The position numbers and the translations under genes were made by a program. This document shows, one piece after another, positions 23,714 through 32,819 of a stretch of 64,000 nucleotides of DNA (the stretch's first letter is position 1; each line of letters starts with the position of its first letter). Location: positions 496,001 through 560,000 of the forward strand of contig NZ_JAQIPB010000003.1 of assembly GCF_028023875.1 (NCBI RefSeq), in the 5' to 3' direction. The notes beneath the pieces were generated by a model. That model was given only the letters and a program-made list of their open reading frames with translations. It did no database searches and was not told the origin of the DNA. The DNA comes from Xenophilus arseniciresistens (lineage in GTDB: Bacteria > Pseudomonadota > Gammaproteobacteria > Burkholderiales > Burkholderiaceae_C).

Positions 23714-25770
23714 CCGCCCAGCGCTTCGACCTGCACCAGGCAGTCGTAGAAGGTGGGGCCGCGGCCGATGTCGGTCAGGCGCTGGCTCGTGAGTTCGTTG
23801 ACGTTGGTGCCATCGCTGCCCAGCTTGCGCCACCAGATGCCCAGGCCGTTGACCACGCCGGGCCGCGCGCGGCGCGAGACCTCGGCGCGGCAGCGGTGCT
23901 CGCCGCGCGCGTTGAACACGCGCACCATGGCGCCGTCGGCAATGCCGCGCGCGGCGGCGTCCTCGGCATGGATCTCGATCAGCGGCTCGCCCTCGATGCT
24001 GCGCAGGCTCCTGACGTTGACGAAGCTGCTGTTGAGGAAGTTGCGCGCGGGCGGCGAGATCATGGCTAGCGGGTAGTCGCGGCTGCTGCCGGCCGGCTCG
24101 TAGTTGGGCAGGTGGTCGGGCAGGCCGTCGATGCCCTGCGCGGCCAGCCGGGCGCTAAAGAACTCGCACTTGCCCGAGGGCGTGGGGAAGCGCCCTTGCG
24201 CAAAGGGGGCCTCGGGCATGGGCAGGCTGGCAAAGCCGTCGTGCTCCAGCGCGGCCCAATCGATGGCGCCGGGCGCGAAGGCCTGGCGGCACAGCGCCTC
24301 GTCCTCGTCGGCGAAGCAGGGCTCGTCGAAGCCCATGCGCCGCGCCAGCTCGCGGAACACCCAGGCGTTGCTGCGCGCCTGGCCGCGCGGCGCCACGGCG
24401 GGGCGGTTCAGCAGCACGTCGGTGTGGCCATAGCTGGTGTGGATGTCCCAGTGCTCCAGCTGCATGCTGGCCGGCAGCAGGTAGTCGGCATGGTCGGCGG
24501 TGTCGGTCTGGAACTGCTCCAGCACCACGCAGAACAGGTCTTCGCGCGCGAAGCCGGCCGCCACCTTGGCCGATTCGGGCGCCACGGCCACGGGGTTGCT
24601 GTTGTAGACCACGATGGCCCGCACCGGCGGGCCGCCGGCCAGGGCCTGCGCATCGCCCGCGAGCGCATCGCCGATGCAGCTCATGTTGATGGTGCGCGGC
24701 TGGCGGCCGGCCAGCAGGTCGGGCCGCTGCAGCGCGGCGCGGTCAACCGGGAACTGGCCCGAGCTGCTGAGCAGCACGCCGCCGGCCCGATGGCGCCACG
24801 CGCCCACCAGCGCCGGCAGGCAGGCGATGGCGCGCGCGGCGTTGCCGCCGCCGCGCACGCGTTGCATGCCGTAGTTCAGGCGGATGGCCGCGGGCTTCGT
24901 GGTGCCATAGGCCTGGGCCAGATCGCGGATCTGCTGCACCGGCACGCCGCACACCTGCGCCGCGCGCTCGGGCGGCCATTGCAGGGCGCGCTCGCGCAGC
25001 GCCTCCCAGCCCAGCGTGTGCTGCGCGATGTAGTCGTGGTCCAGCCAGTCATGCACGATCAGCTCGTGCATCAGCGCCAGCGCCAGCGCGCCGTCGGTGC
25101 CGGGCAGCAGCGCGATGTGCGCGTCGCACTTGTCGGCCGTCTCGGTGCGGCGCGGGTCGATGCACACCAGGCGCGCGCCGGCGCGCCGCGCGGCCTGCGC
25201 ATGGCGCCAGAAGTGCAGGTTGCTGGCGATGGAGTTGCTGCCCCAGATCAGGACCAGCTTCGCTTCGGCGAAGAACTCCATGCGCATGCCCACCTTGCCG
25301 CCCAGGGTGTAGGCCATGGCTTCGCCGCCCGCGGTGGCGCAGATGGTGCGGTCCAGCAGCGAGGCGCCCAGCCGGTGGAAGAAGCGCCGGTCCATCGACT
25401 CGCCCTGCACCAGGCCCATGGTGCCGGCGTAGCTGTACGGCAGGACGGCCTGCGGATCGTCCTGGGCCAGGGCGCGCAGGCGGCGGGCGATGTCGTCCAG
25501 CGCCTCGTCCCAGCTCACGGGCTCGAAGCGGCCCGAGCCCTTGGGGCCGCTGCGCCGCAGGGGCTGCACCAGGCGCTCGGGGTGGTCGTGGCGCTCGATG
25601 TAGCGCGAGACCTTGGTACACAGCACGCCGCCGGTGGGCGGGTGATCGGGGTTGCCCTGGAGCTTGACGGCGCGCCCGTCCTGCACCGTGGTCAGCAGCG
25701 CGCAGGTGTCGGGGCAGTCGTGCGGGCAGGCGCCGCGCACCAGGGTGGCATCGGGGGCGTGGGAAGTCAT
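23710..25770 (-). CDS. Molybdopterin-dependent oxidoreductase (formate dehydrogenase/DMSO reductase family)
   Basis: The 686-aa protein has an N-terminal [4Fe-4S] ligand set in CPHDCPDTC (CxxxCxxxC spacing) with a fourth Cys in GGVLCTKVSRY. The Mo-bis-MGD core includes SYAGTMGLVQGESMDRRFF and IWGSNSIASNLHFW, and the C-terminal MopB domain follows. No Tat signal is seen, so it is probably cytoplasmic. Members reduce or oxidise various small molecules, and no partner subunit is adjacent. It is the first gene of a three-gene - strand run. Confidence 0.85.
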   Translation of the reverse strand: MTSHAPDATLVRGACPHDCPDTCALLTTVQDGRAVKLQGNPDHPPTGGVLCTKVSRYIERHDHPERLVQPLRRSGPKGSGRFEPVSWDEALDDIARRLRALAQDDPQAVLPYSYAGTMGLVQGESMDRRFFHRLGASLLDRTICATAGGEAMAYTLGGKVGMRMEFFAEAKLVLIWGSNSIASNLHFWRHAQAARRAGARLVCIDPRRTETADKCDAHIALLPGTDGALALALMHELIVHDWLDHDYIAQHTLGWEALRERALQWPPERAAQVCGVPVQQIRDLAQAYGTTKPAAIRLNYGMQRVRGGGNAARAIACLPALVGAWRHRAGGVLLSSSGQFPVDRAALQRPDLLAGRQPRTINMSCIGDALAGDAQALAGGPPVRAIVVYNSNPVAVAPESAKVAAGFAREDLFCVVLEQFQTDTADHADYLLPASMQLEHWDIHTSYGHTDVLLNRPAVAPRGQARSNAWVFRELARRMGFDEPCFADEDEALCRQAFAPGAIDWAALEHDGFASLPMPEAPFAQGRFPTPSGKCEFFSARLAAQGIDGLPDHLPNYEPAGSSRDYPLAMISPPARNFLNSSFVNVRSLRSIEGEPLIEIHAEDAAARGIADGAMVRVFNARGEHRCRAEVSRRARPGVVNGLGIWWRKLGSDGTNVNELTSQRLTDIGRGPTFYDCLVQVEALGG

Positions 25771-25859
25771 GGCTTTTGGGAGATGGCACGGCGGCGCAGT
25801 CGCCAGCGTGGAAGGCGCAGTCTAGGCCCTCTGGCCCCGTCACCGAAGGCCGGGGCGCG

Positions 25860-26477
25860 CTACAGCCCGTGCTCGCGCAGGAAGCGGTCGAGCTGGTGGC
25901 TGTTGGCCACGCCGAGCTTGGCAAAGGCGTGGGCCCGATGGGTCTCCACGGTGCGCTGTTCCATGGGCGCCAGCTCCCTGGCGATCTGCTTGTTCGGCTT
26001 GCCTTCGGCCGCCAGCAGCGCCACCTGCTTCTCGCGCGGGGTCAGCCGATCCCACAGCGCCTGGGCGGCCCGGCGGGCCTGGCTGCGGGCGGCCAGCTCG
26101 CCGGCATGCGCCAGGGCCGCGGCGATGGTGTCGAGCAGGCGCTCGTTGTTGCACGGCTTCTCGAGCCAGCCGAAGGCGCCTTTCTGCACCGCCTCGACGG
26201 CCGCGGGGATGTCGCCATGGCCGGACAGGAAGATCGCCACCAGCGGGCTGTCCTGGGCGCGCAGCGCATGGAACACCTCCAGCCCGCTCATGCCCGTCAT
26301 GCGCAGGTCCAGCACGACGCAACCTGCGCGCTGCAGGTCGGCCTGCGCCAGGAAGTCCTCGCCCGAGGCGAAGGCCTGCACCGCGTAGCCGCGCGACAGC
26401 AGCAGCAGCCCCAGCGATGTGCGCACGGACTCGTCGTCGTCCACGATGCACAGGTGATTCACGACGGTGGCATTCAT
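25860..26477 (-). CDS. FixJ-type response regulator
   Basis: The 205-aa protein has a receiver domain with acidic pocket IVDDDES, phospho-acceptor Asp in CVVLDLRMTGMSG, and Lys in WLEKPCNN, then a LuxR-type helix-turn-helix in LTPREKQVALLAAEGKPNKQIARE and TVETHRAHAFAKLG. It is the last gene of the - operon, overlapping the kinase stop by 4 bases (start 26477, kinase stop 26474). It probably activates this operon in response to the kinase. Confidence 0.9.
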   Translation of the reverse strand: MNATVVNHLCIVDDDESVRTSLGLLLLSRGYAVQAFASGEDFLAQADLQRAGCVVLDLRMTGMSGLEVFHALRAQDSPLVAIFLSGHGDIPAAVEAVQKGAFGWLEKPCNNERLLDTIAAALAHAGELAARSQARRAAQALWDRLTPREKQVALLAAEGKPNKQIARELAPMEQRTVETHRAHAFAKLGVANSHQLDRFLREHGL

Positions 26478-28672
26478 GAGGGCGTGATCTCGAGTTCGAG
26501 GGTGAAGGTCGTGCCGCCGCCTTCGCGCGCGGCAAAGAAGAGCTTGCCGCCATGGGCTTCGACGATGGTCCGGCAGATGTTCAGCCCCAGCCCCAGGCCC
26601 TCGGCCTTGGTGGTGAAGAAGGGGGCGAACACCTGCTCGGCCAGGGCGGCGTCGATGCCGCAGCCGCGGTCGGCCACGCGGATCTGCACGCGGCCCGCGC
26701 GCAGTTCGGCGTCGATGCTCACCACGCGCTGCGGCTGCGGCGTGGCCTGCATGGCCTGCAGGCCGTTCGAAAGCAGGTTCAGCAGCACCTGCTCCAGCAG
26801 CACGCGGTCGCCGCGCACCAGGGGCAGATCGGGCGGCAGTTGCACGGTGGCGCGCGCCTTGCGCTGGTGCAGCTCGCCCTGCAGCAGCGCCAGCGCGTTG
26901 GCCACGAGTGCGGGCACGGCGCAGTTCTCGATGCCCATGGTGCGGTGGCGCACGAAGCCGCGGATGCCGCGCACGATGTCGGCGCTGCGCTCGACCTCCG
27001 CCACGGCCTTGCCCAGGCTCTCGAGCAGCAGCGCCTGCCGCCCCTGCAGCGCGAAGGCCTGGGCGGCGCTGGCGTAGTTGCTCAGCGCCATCAGCGGCTG
27101 GTTCAGCTCATGCGCCAGCGTGGAGGCCATCTCGCCCAGGCTGGCCAGGCGCTGCGCGTGCTGCAGCTGTTCGTCGTGGCGGCGCAGGCGTTCCTCGGCG
27201 CGCTTCTGCTCGGTGATGTCGACGATCGAATTCATCCAGCCCGTGTGCCGGCCGGCCGCATCGATCAGCGGCGCGGTGTAGACCATGGCGATCAGCGCAT
27301 GCCCGTCGCGATGGCGCATGGGCGATTCCAGGCCCACCCGCCCCGACTGCCCGCGGATGGTGGCCTCGTAGCGCTGCCACAGCAGCGTCATCTCGTCCGG
27401 ATCCCAGAATGGGTAGGGCGGCAGCCGCCCGAGCAGCTCGCCGGCCTCGAAGCCCGTCATGGTGCAGAAGGCCGGGTTGACGTAGGTGATGCGGCCCTCA
27501 AGATCGCGCGCACCCATGCCCACGGGCAGCGAGTCCTCCATCGCCTTGCGCACGGCGTGGGCCTCGTCCAGCGCCTGGGTGCGCTCGCGCACGCGGATCT
27601 CCAGGTCGCGGCGGGCATTGCGCTGCTCTACGAAGCGGCGCTCGCGCAACTGCCAGTACAGGCCGCCCAGCAACAGCACCGTGGCCGCCAGCAGGCCGAT
27701 GAGCCAGGCCTGCTCGCGCGCGAGCGCCACGTCGCCGTGGTCGGCCGTCACGGTCAGGCTCCAGCCCAGCTCGGCCAGCGGCCCCTCCATGGCCAGCAGC
27801 CGGCGCGACTTGCCGGCGACGCGGGCATCCACCAGATAGCGCGAGGGCACGGGCTCTGCCTCGGGCCTGCGCTGCCAGGGCAGACGCGCGAAGTGGGTGC
27901 GGTCGCCGTACTGCAGGTTCTGGCGGATGGTGCGCAGGTCCTCGGCGTCGAGCGCCCGGGTGGCGGCATAGAGCCAGGACGGCTCCGAACTGAGGAACAC
28001 CACGCCCCGCGCGTCGGTCACGAAAACCGGGTCCCGCTCCGCGGCCCATGACTGCTGGAGCGCATCGAAGCTCACCTTCACCGCGACCACGCCGATGACG
28101 CTGCCGTCGGCGGGCGCCCGCACCGGCGACGCGATGAACAGCCCCGGCTCCCCGGTGGTCTGGCCCACGCCATAGAACAGGCCCTGCCTGCCGGCCGCGG
28201 CATCCAGGAAGTAGGGCCGGTTGGCATAGGACTCGTTGACGAAGCTCAGCGGCGAGTTCCAGTTGCTGGCCGCCAGCGTCAGGCCCTTCAGGTCGATCAG
28301 GTAGAGCGCCTCGGCGCCCGCGACCTGGTTGACTTCCTGCAGGTAGAGGTTCGCGCGGCGGATGGCCTCGCCGTCCTGCGCCCGGGCCAGGGCGGCCTGG
28401 ATGAGCGGATGCAGGCCCACCGTGTGCGGCAGGTGCCGATGCTTGCCGGCCGCATCGCTCAGGCCCAGCGCGTGCAGCTCCACCGCGCGCCGCATCGCGC
28501 CCACCTTCTGGTGCTCCTCGCGATCGGCCGCCCACTGGCCGGCCAGCGCGATCAGCACCAGCGTGGCGGCCAGCACCACGGCCCAGACCACGAAGGAAAG
28601 CCGCCAGTCGTGCCGCTGCGCCGACGCGGGCGCCGGCACGGCGGGCGATGGATTCGGCATGTGGGCGGACAT
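26474..28672 (-). CDS. Sensor histidine kinase (Cache, PAS, HisKA, HATPase)
   Basis: The 732-aa protein starts MSAHMPNPSPAV. Two membrane segments (about residues 24-45 and 315-332) flank a periplasmic Cache-type sensing domain. A PAS domain follows (ARDLEGRITYVNPAFCTMTG), then the phospho-acceptor His in STLAHELNQPLMALSNY, and the HATPase domain with NLLSNGLQAM, VADRGCGI and APFFTTKAEGLGLGLN. A DctB/FixL-like arrangement is probable. It is part of the same - strand run as the catabolic and PHA genes and pairs with the downstream FixJ-type regulator. Confidence 0.9.
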   Translation of the reverse strand: MSAHMPNPSPAVPAPASAQRHDWRLSFVVWAVVLAATLVLIALAGQWAADREEHQKVGAMRRAVELHALGLSDAAGKHRHLPHTVGLHPLIQAALARAQDGEAIRRANLYLQEVNQVAGAEALYLIDLKGLTLAASNWNSPLSFVNESYANRPYFLDAAAGRQGLFYGVGQTTGEPGLFIASPVRAPADGSVIGVVAVKVSFDALQQSWAAERDPVFVTDARGVVFLSSEPSWLYAATRALDAEDLRTIRQNLQYGDRTHFARLPWQRRPEAEPVPSRYLVDARVAGKSRRLLAMEGPLAELGWSLTVTADHGDVALAREQAWLIGLLAATVLLLGGLYWQLRERRFVEQRNARRDLEIRVRERTQALDEAHAVRKAMEDSLPVGMGARDLEGRITYVNPAFCTMTGFEAGELLGRLPPYPFWDPDEMTLLWQRYEATIRGQSGRVGLESPMRHRDGHALIAMVYTAPLIDAAGRHTGWMNSIVDITEQKRAEERLRRHDEQLQHAQRLASLGEMASTLAHELNQPLMALSNYASAAQAFALQGRQALLLESLGKAVAEVERSADIVRGIRGFVRHRTMGIENCAVPALVANALALLQGELHQRKARATVQLPPDLPLVRGDRVLLEQVLLNLLSNGLQAMQATPQPQRVVSIDAELRAGRVQIRVADRGCGIDAALAEQVFAPFFTTKAEGLGLGLNICRTIVEAHGGKLFFAAREGGGTTFTLELEITPS

Positions 28673-28746
28673 GGCGAGTTGAAGCAGTCCCCGGCGGGGT
28701 CTGGACCGGCCCGATGATAGGGCTGGCCGGCAGCAGCCTGCGGCGC

Positions 28747-30729
28747 TCAGCCGGCGCGCGCCGGCCGCGCCTCGGCGGGCGGTTCGGCGCCCTCGCGGCG
28801 GCCGCGCAGGAACTCGAGGGCCTCGGACTGCTTCTCTAACACATGCGCCGCCACGTCGCGGCTGGCCAGCGCGGCGCCCAGTTTGGCCCGCATGAAGGCG
28901 CTGGTGGTGTAGCGCCGGGCCGATTCGTAGAACCTGGACTCCAGGTCCTGCACCATCTCGAAGTAGGCGTCGCTCAGGGTCTCGTCCAGCCGGAAGCCGT
29001 CGTAGTTGGCCACCAGGTTGACCTTGCGGCCGATGCCGCTGCACAGGGCCTCGAACACGCGCCGGATGCTGTCGATGTCGGCCGGCTCGCGGATCGCCAG
29101 GCCCTCGTAGTTGGCGAACAGGATGTTGCGCTGCGGCTCGTAGCTCAGGCGATCGGACAGCTCCAGGTCGCCCAGCAGCGAGCGCAGCTGCATGGGCTTG
29201 GGCCGCAGCAGGCGCGCGTCCATGGGTTTGAGCTCGCCCATGATCGGCCGGAAGTCCATGAGGCGCAGGATGTCGCGCTCCACGTCGATGCCAGGCGCCA
29301 CCTCGTCCAGCCGCAGCCCGCCGCCAGGCGCCAGCGAGAACACGCAGCGCTCGGTCACGTAGAGCACCGGCTGGCCGCGCCCGGCCGCATGCGCGCCGCT
29401 GAAGGTGATCTGCTCCACCTTGCTGACGAACTTGCGCTGGCGGCCTTCCTCGGTGATGCGCACCTTGCCGTCTTCCACGCTCACCTTCAGGCCGCCGGCC
29501 GTGAAGGTGCCCGCGAACACCAGCCGGCGCGCGTTCTGGCTGATGTTGATGAAGCCGCCGGCGCCGGCCAGGCGCGGGCCGAAGCGGCTGACGTTGACGT
29601 TGCCCTGCCCGTCCACCTCGGCCATGCCCAGGCAGGCCAGGTCCAGCCCGCCGCCGTCGTAGAAATCGAAAAGCTGGTTCTGGTGCAGCAGCGCCTGCGT
29701 GTTCACGGCCGCGCCAAAGTCCAGCCCGCCCTGCGGCATGCCGCCGATCACACCGGGTTCGGCCGTGAGCGTCAGGTGGTCGAGCACGCGTTCCTCGGCG
29801 GCCACCGCGGCCACCATCTCGGGCATGCCGATGCCCAGGTTGACCACGCCGCCCAGCGGCAGCTCGAAGGCGCAGCGCCGCGCGATCAGCTTGCGCTCGT
29901 CCAGCGGCGCGGCGGCGATGCGATCCACCGGCACCCGCACTTCCGACGAGAAGGCGGCGTTGTAGCTGGTGGCATAGGTCTGCTGGTGGGTCTGCGGCTC
30001 GGCCAGCACCACGCAATCGACCAGCACGCCGGGCACCACCACGCGGCGCGGGTCCAGCGATCCGGCCGCGGCGATGCGCTCGACCTGCACGATGACCAGC
30101 CCGTTGGCGTTGCGCGCGGCCATGGCGGCGGCCTGGGCGTCCAGCAGCAGGGCCTCGCGCTCCATGGTCACGTTGCCGGCCGGATCGGCCGTGGTGCCGC
30201 GGATCAGCGCCACGTCGATGCGCGGCGCCTTGTAGAACAGCCACTCCTCGTCGTCGATGGACTGCAGCTTCACCAGCGGCTCCACCGTGATGGCGTTGAT
30301 CTGCCCGCCGCCCTGGCGCGGATCGACGAAGGTGCCCAGGCCCACCTTGGTGAGCGTGCCCGCGCGGCGCGCGGCAGCATCGCGGTAGAGGTTGGAGATG
30401 ATGCCCAGGGGCAGGTTGTAGGCCTCGATCCTGCCCTCCAGCGCCAGGCGCGAGAGCTGGGGCACCAGCGCCCAGTGGCCGCCCACGGCGCGGTGCACCA
30501 GGCCCTCGTGCGCCAGCCGGTTCAACCCGCGCTGCGCGCCGTCGCCGGGGGCCGCGGCGAAGATCAGCCCGAGATCGCGCGGGGCGGCGGTTTCCAGGAA
30601 GCGCCGCTCCAGCGCCGCCAGCAGGGCCTCGGGCGTGCCGATGCCCACGAAGCCCGAGCAACTGACCATGTCGCCGTCGCGGATCAGGGCCACGGCTTCC
30701 GCGGCGGTGGTGATCTTGTCCCGGATCAT
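28747..30729 (-). CDS. Acyl-CoA:acetate/3-ketoacid CoA-transferase with C-terminal extension
   Basis: The 660-aa protein starts MIRDKITTAAEAVALI, with the GSGFVG-type CoA-transferase entry. The two halves of the transferase are fused. The catalytic Glu lies in LTAEPGVIGGMPQGG (about Glu324), and MAEVDGQGNVNVSRFG follows. About 140 extra residues (from about 520) continue after the usual YdiF-type end, including YEPQRNILFANYEGLAIRE and SRFYESARRYTTSAF. The extension is not a known part of YdiF and its function is unclear. The start overlaps the hydrolase stop by 4 bases. Confidence 0.84.
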   Translation of the reverse strand: MIRDKITTAAEAVALIRDGDMVSCSGFVGIGTPEALLAALERRFLETAAPRDLGLIFAAAPGDGAQRGLNRLAHEGLVHRAVGGHWALVPQLSRLALEGRIEAYNLPLGIISNLYRDAAARRAGTLTKVGLGTFVDPRQGGGQINAITVEPLVKLQSIDDEEWLFYKAPRIDVALIRGTTADPAGNVTMEREALLLDAQAAAMAARNANGLVIVQVERIAAAGSLDPRRVVVPGVLVDCVVLAEPQTHQQTYATSYNAAFSSEVRVPVDRIAAAPLDERKLIARRCAFELPLGGVVNLGIGMPEMVAAVAAEERVLDHLTLTAEPGVIGGMPQGGLDFGAAVNTQALLHQNQLFDFYDGGGLDLACLGMAEVDGQGNVNVSRFGPRLAGAGGFINISQNARRLVFAGTFTAGGLKVSVEDGKVRITEEGRQRKFVSKVEQITFSGAHAAGRGQPVLYVTERCVFSLAPGGGLRLDEVAPGIDVERDILRLMDFRPIMGELKPMDARLLRPKPMQLRSLLGDLELSDRLSYEPQRNILFANYEGLAIREPADIDSIRRVFEALCSGIGRKVNLVANYDGFRLDETLSDAYFEMVQDLESRFYESARRYTTSAFMRAKLGAALASRDVAAHVLEKQSEALEFLRGRREGAEPPAEARPARAG

Positions 30730-31694
30730 GGCGTGGTGACTCCTTTTTTCTGTCTCGGCGCCTTCTGCGCGGCGCGCGGCGGCGGCGCTTCGGTTGGCGC
30801 CGCCCCTCCCGCGCCCTCGCCCATCAGGAAGCGCCGCACGAGCGCGATCTGGTGCGGGTCCATGAGCGCAGGCGCATGGCCGCAATCGCGCAGCTCCACC
30901 GCCTGCACGCGGCCGGCGGCCGCTGCCGCCCCCCGGCGCAGCATCTCCTGCACCGTGGCCGCCTCCAGCAGGTCGGAATGCTCGCCGCGCAGGATCAGCA
31001 CCTCGCGGTCGATGGCATCCCACAAGGCCCACAGCACCACGTCGAACATGATGGGCACGGCGAAGCGGCGGCCAAAAGCCGGGTCGAAGTGGAAGCGCCA
31101 GCCGCCGCGCCCGTCGCTGCGCAGGCTGTGTTCGGCCAGGTGCTGCCACTGCGCGTCGCTCAGGCGGCCAAAGGGCGCATGCAGCTCGCGCAGGTGCGCC
31201 TGCCCCTCTTCGAGGCTGGCGAAGCGCCAGTCCTTCATCAGGTAGCTGCCGATGCGCCGCAGCGCCTGCGCCGACAGGCGCGCGCCGAAATCGTTGAGCA
31301 CCAGCCGGCGCAGGGGGCTTGCGCGCTCGGCCGCCACCATCATGCCGATGTGGCCGCCCAGCGAGCTGCCCACCCAGTCCAGCTGCGGCACGTCCAGCCG
31401 CGCGATCAGCGCGGCCATCGATTCGACATAGGCCCGGTCGGTGTAGTCGGCGGGGCCGCCCAGCCAGTCGCTGCGCCCGCGGCCCGGCAGGTCGGGGGCG
31501 ACCACGCGCAGGCCGTGCGCCGCCAGGTCGGCGGCCAGCACGTCGAAGTCGCGGCCGTTGCGCGAGATGCCGTGCACGCACACCACGGTCTGCTCGGCCT
31601 TCTCGGGCCCCCACTGCGCATAGGCCAGGCGGCGAAAGCCGTGGGGGCCCAGCACCTGGACCTCCTTGAGCGTGGGTTGCGGAGCGCGCTTCAT
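30726..31694 (-). CDS. Alpha/beta-fold hydrolase
   Basis: The 322-aa protein shows the hydrolase pattern VVCVHGISRNGRDFDV, the nucleophile elbow VGSSLGGHIG (Ser111), a later Asp-containing LILRGEHSDLLE and a His in RDCGHAPALM. A Pro/Ala/Lys tail follows (about 300-322). Starts of related enzymes match the ATG at 31694. It is flanked by PhaC and the CoA-transferase, so a hydroxyacyl or ester substrate is possible, but none can be assigned. Confidence 0.82.
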   Translation of the reverse strand: MKRAPQPTLKEVQVLGPHGFRRLAYAQWGPEKAEQTVVCVHGISRNGRDFDVLAADLAAHGLRVVAPDLPGRGRSDWLGGPADYTDRAYVESMAALIARLDVPQLDWVGSSLGGHIGMMVAAERASPLRRLVLNDFGARLSAQALRRIGSYLMKDWRFASLEEGQAHLRELHAPFGRLSDAQWQHLAEHSLRSDGRGGWRFHFDPAFGRRFAVPIMFDVVLWALWDAIDREVLILRGEHSDLLEAATVQEMLRRGAAAAAGRVQAVELRDCGHAPALMDPHQIALVRRFLMGEGAGGAAPTEAPPPRAAQKAPRQKKGVTTP

Positions 31695-31707
31695 GCAGGA
31701 ACAGCCA

Positions 31708-32808
31708 TCAGTCGCGCGCGCCCAGCCAGTCGACGATGCCCTTGCCCAGCACGCCCTGCGACTTGCCGCTGACGAACACGCCCACATGGCCGCCCGGCAG
31801 GCCCAGCTCGGTGTAGTCGCGCGTGCCCACCAGCGCGCCCAGTGCCCGCGTGGTCGGGGGCGGGATGATGTGGTCGTCCTTGGCATAGACGTTGAGCACC
31901 GGAGACGTGATGGCGCGCAGGTCCACGGTGCGTTCGCCGATGCGGAACTCGCCGCGCGCCAGCTCGTTGTTCTTGTAGAGGTTGATCAGCAGCTGCTTGG
32001 CCGCCTCGCCCGGGTGGTCGGGCCGGTCGGCCAGCCACTTCTCCATGCGCAGGAAGTTCAGCAGCTTGCCTTCGTCGTCGAAGGTGTCGAGCAGGCCCAG
32101 GTTGTACTTGGACAGGCTGGCGGCCGGCGTCATCTGCGAGAACGCATGGCTCATCAGCTCGCCCGGCAGGTTGCCGTTGGCTTCAATCAGCCGCTCGATG
32201 TCCTCGTCTTCCAGGCTGCGCGCCCAGAGGTTGATCAGGCCGTGGCCGGGCCGGCCCTCCGCCTGGTCCTGGTGGAAGTCCACCGGCGTGATCGTGAGGA
32301 TCAGGTTGCGGATGCGCTGCGGGTGCAGCGCCGCGTAGCACAGCGAGAAATCACCGCCTTCGCAGATGCCCAGCAGGTTGATGGCCGGCAGGCCGTGCGC
32401 GGCGCAGATGTGCTCCACGCAGCCCGCCAGGTACACCTCCACGTAGTCCTCGAAGCTGAGCCAGCGGTCGCCGCGGCTGGGGCTGCCCCAGTCCACGGCG
32501 TACACGTCCACCCCCAGCGACAGCAGGTTGCGCAGCAGCGAGCGGTCTTCCTGCAGGTCGGTCATGGTGTAGCGCCCCACCTGCCCGTACGCCACCAGCA
32601 CCGGGGTGCCGATGCGGCGCTTCGCCGTGGGCTTGTAGCGGTAGAGCGTGGTCTTGTCCTGCCGCAGCACCACTTCCTTGTCGGCCGTGGCGATCTTCAC
32701 CTGCTCGTCCTTGATCCGCTGCAGCATCCGGTGGCCGCGCGCCAGCTTCAGGTTCAGCGCGTTCATCTCCTCGAGCACCTGCGCGGCGGGATGGAGGTTC
32801 TTGGGCAT
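31708..32808 (-). CDS. phaC: Class III poly(hydroxyalkanoate) synthase subunit PhaC
   Basis: The 366-aa protein is the catalytic subunit type: MPKNLHPAAQVLEEMN, then PVLVAYGQVGRYTMTDLQ, and the lipase-like box LLGICEGGDFS with the nucleophilic Cys at residue 149. The catalytic Asp and His are in YAKDDHIIPP (Asp311/312) and PGGHVGVF (His341). Length and the GxCxGG box match class III (Allochromatium-type), not the longer class I enzymes usual in this bacterial group. It lies 11 bases after PhaE's stop. Product chain length cannot be read from the sequence alone. Confidence 0.92.
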   Translation of the reverse strand: MPKNLHPAAQVLEEMNALNLKLARGHRMLQRIKDEQVKIATADKEVVLRQDKTTLYRYKPTAKRRIGTPVLVAYGQVGRYTMTDLQEDRSLLRNLLSLGVDVYAVDWGSPSRGDRWLSFEDYVEVYLAGCVEHICAAHGLPAINLLGICEGGDFSLCYAALHPQRIRNLILTITPVDFHQDQAEGRPGHGLINLWARSLEDEDIERLIEANGNLPGELMSHAFSQMTPAASLSKYNLGLLDTFDDEGKLLNFLRMEKWLADRPDHPGEAAKQLLINLYKNNELARGEFRIGERTVDLRAITSPVLNVYAKDDHIIPPPTTRALGALVGTRDYTELGLPGGHVGVFVSGKSQGVLGKGIVDWLGARD

Positions 32809-32819
32809 GGGCGGGCTCC

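Noticed and set aside
26474-30661. Apparent fusion of sensor kinase with an upstream 600-residue region
   Set aside because: The extra part is an out-of-frame reading of the CoA-transferase gene; the kinase has its own ATG and normal length from 28672.
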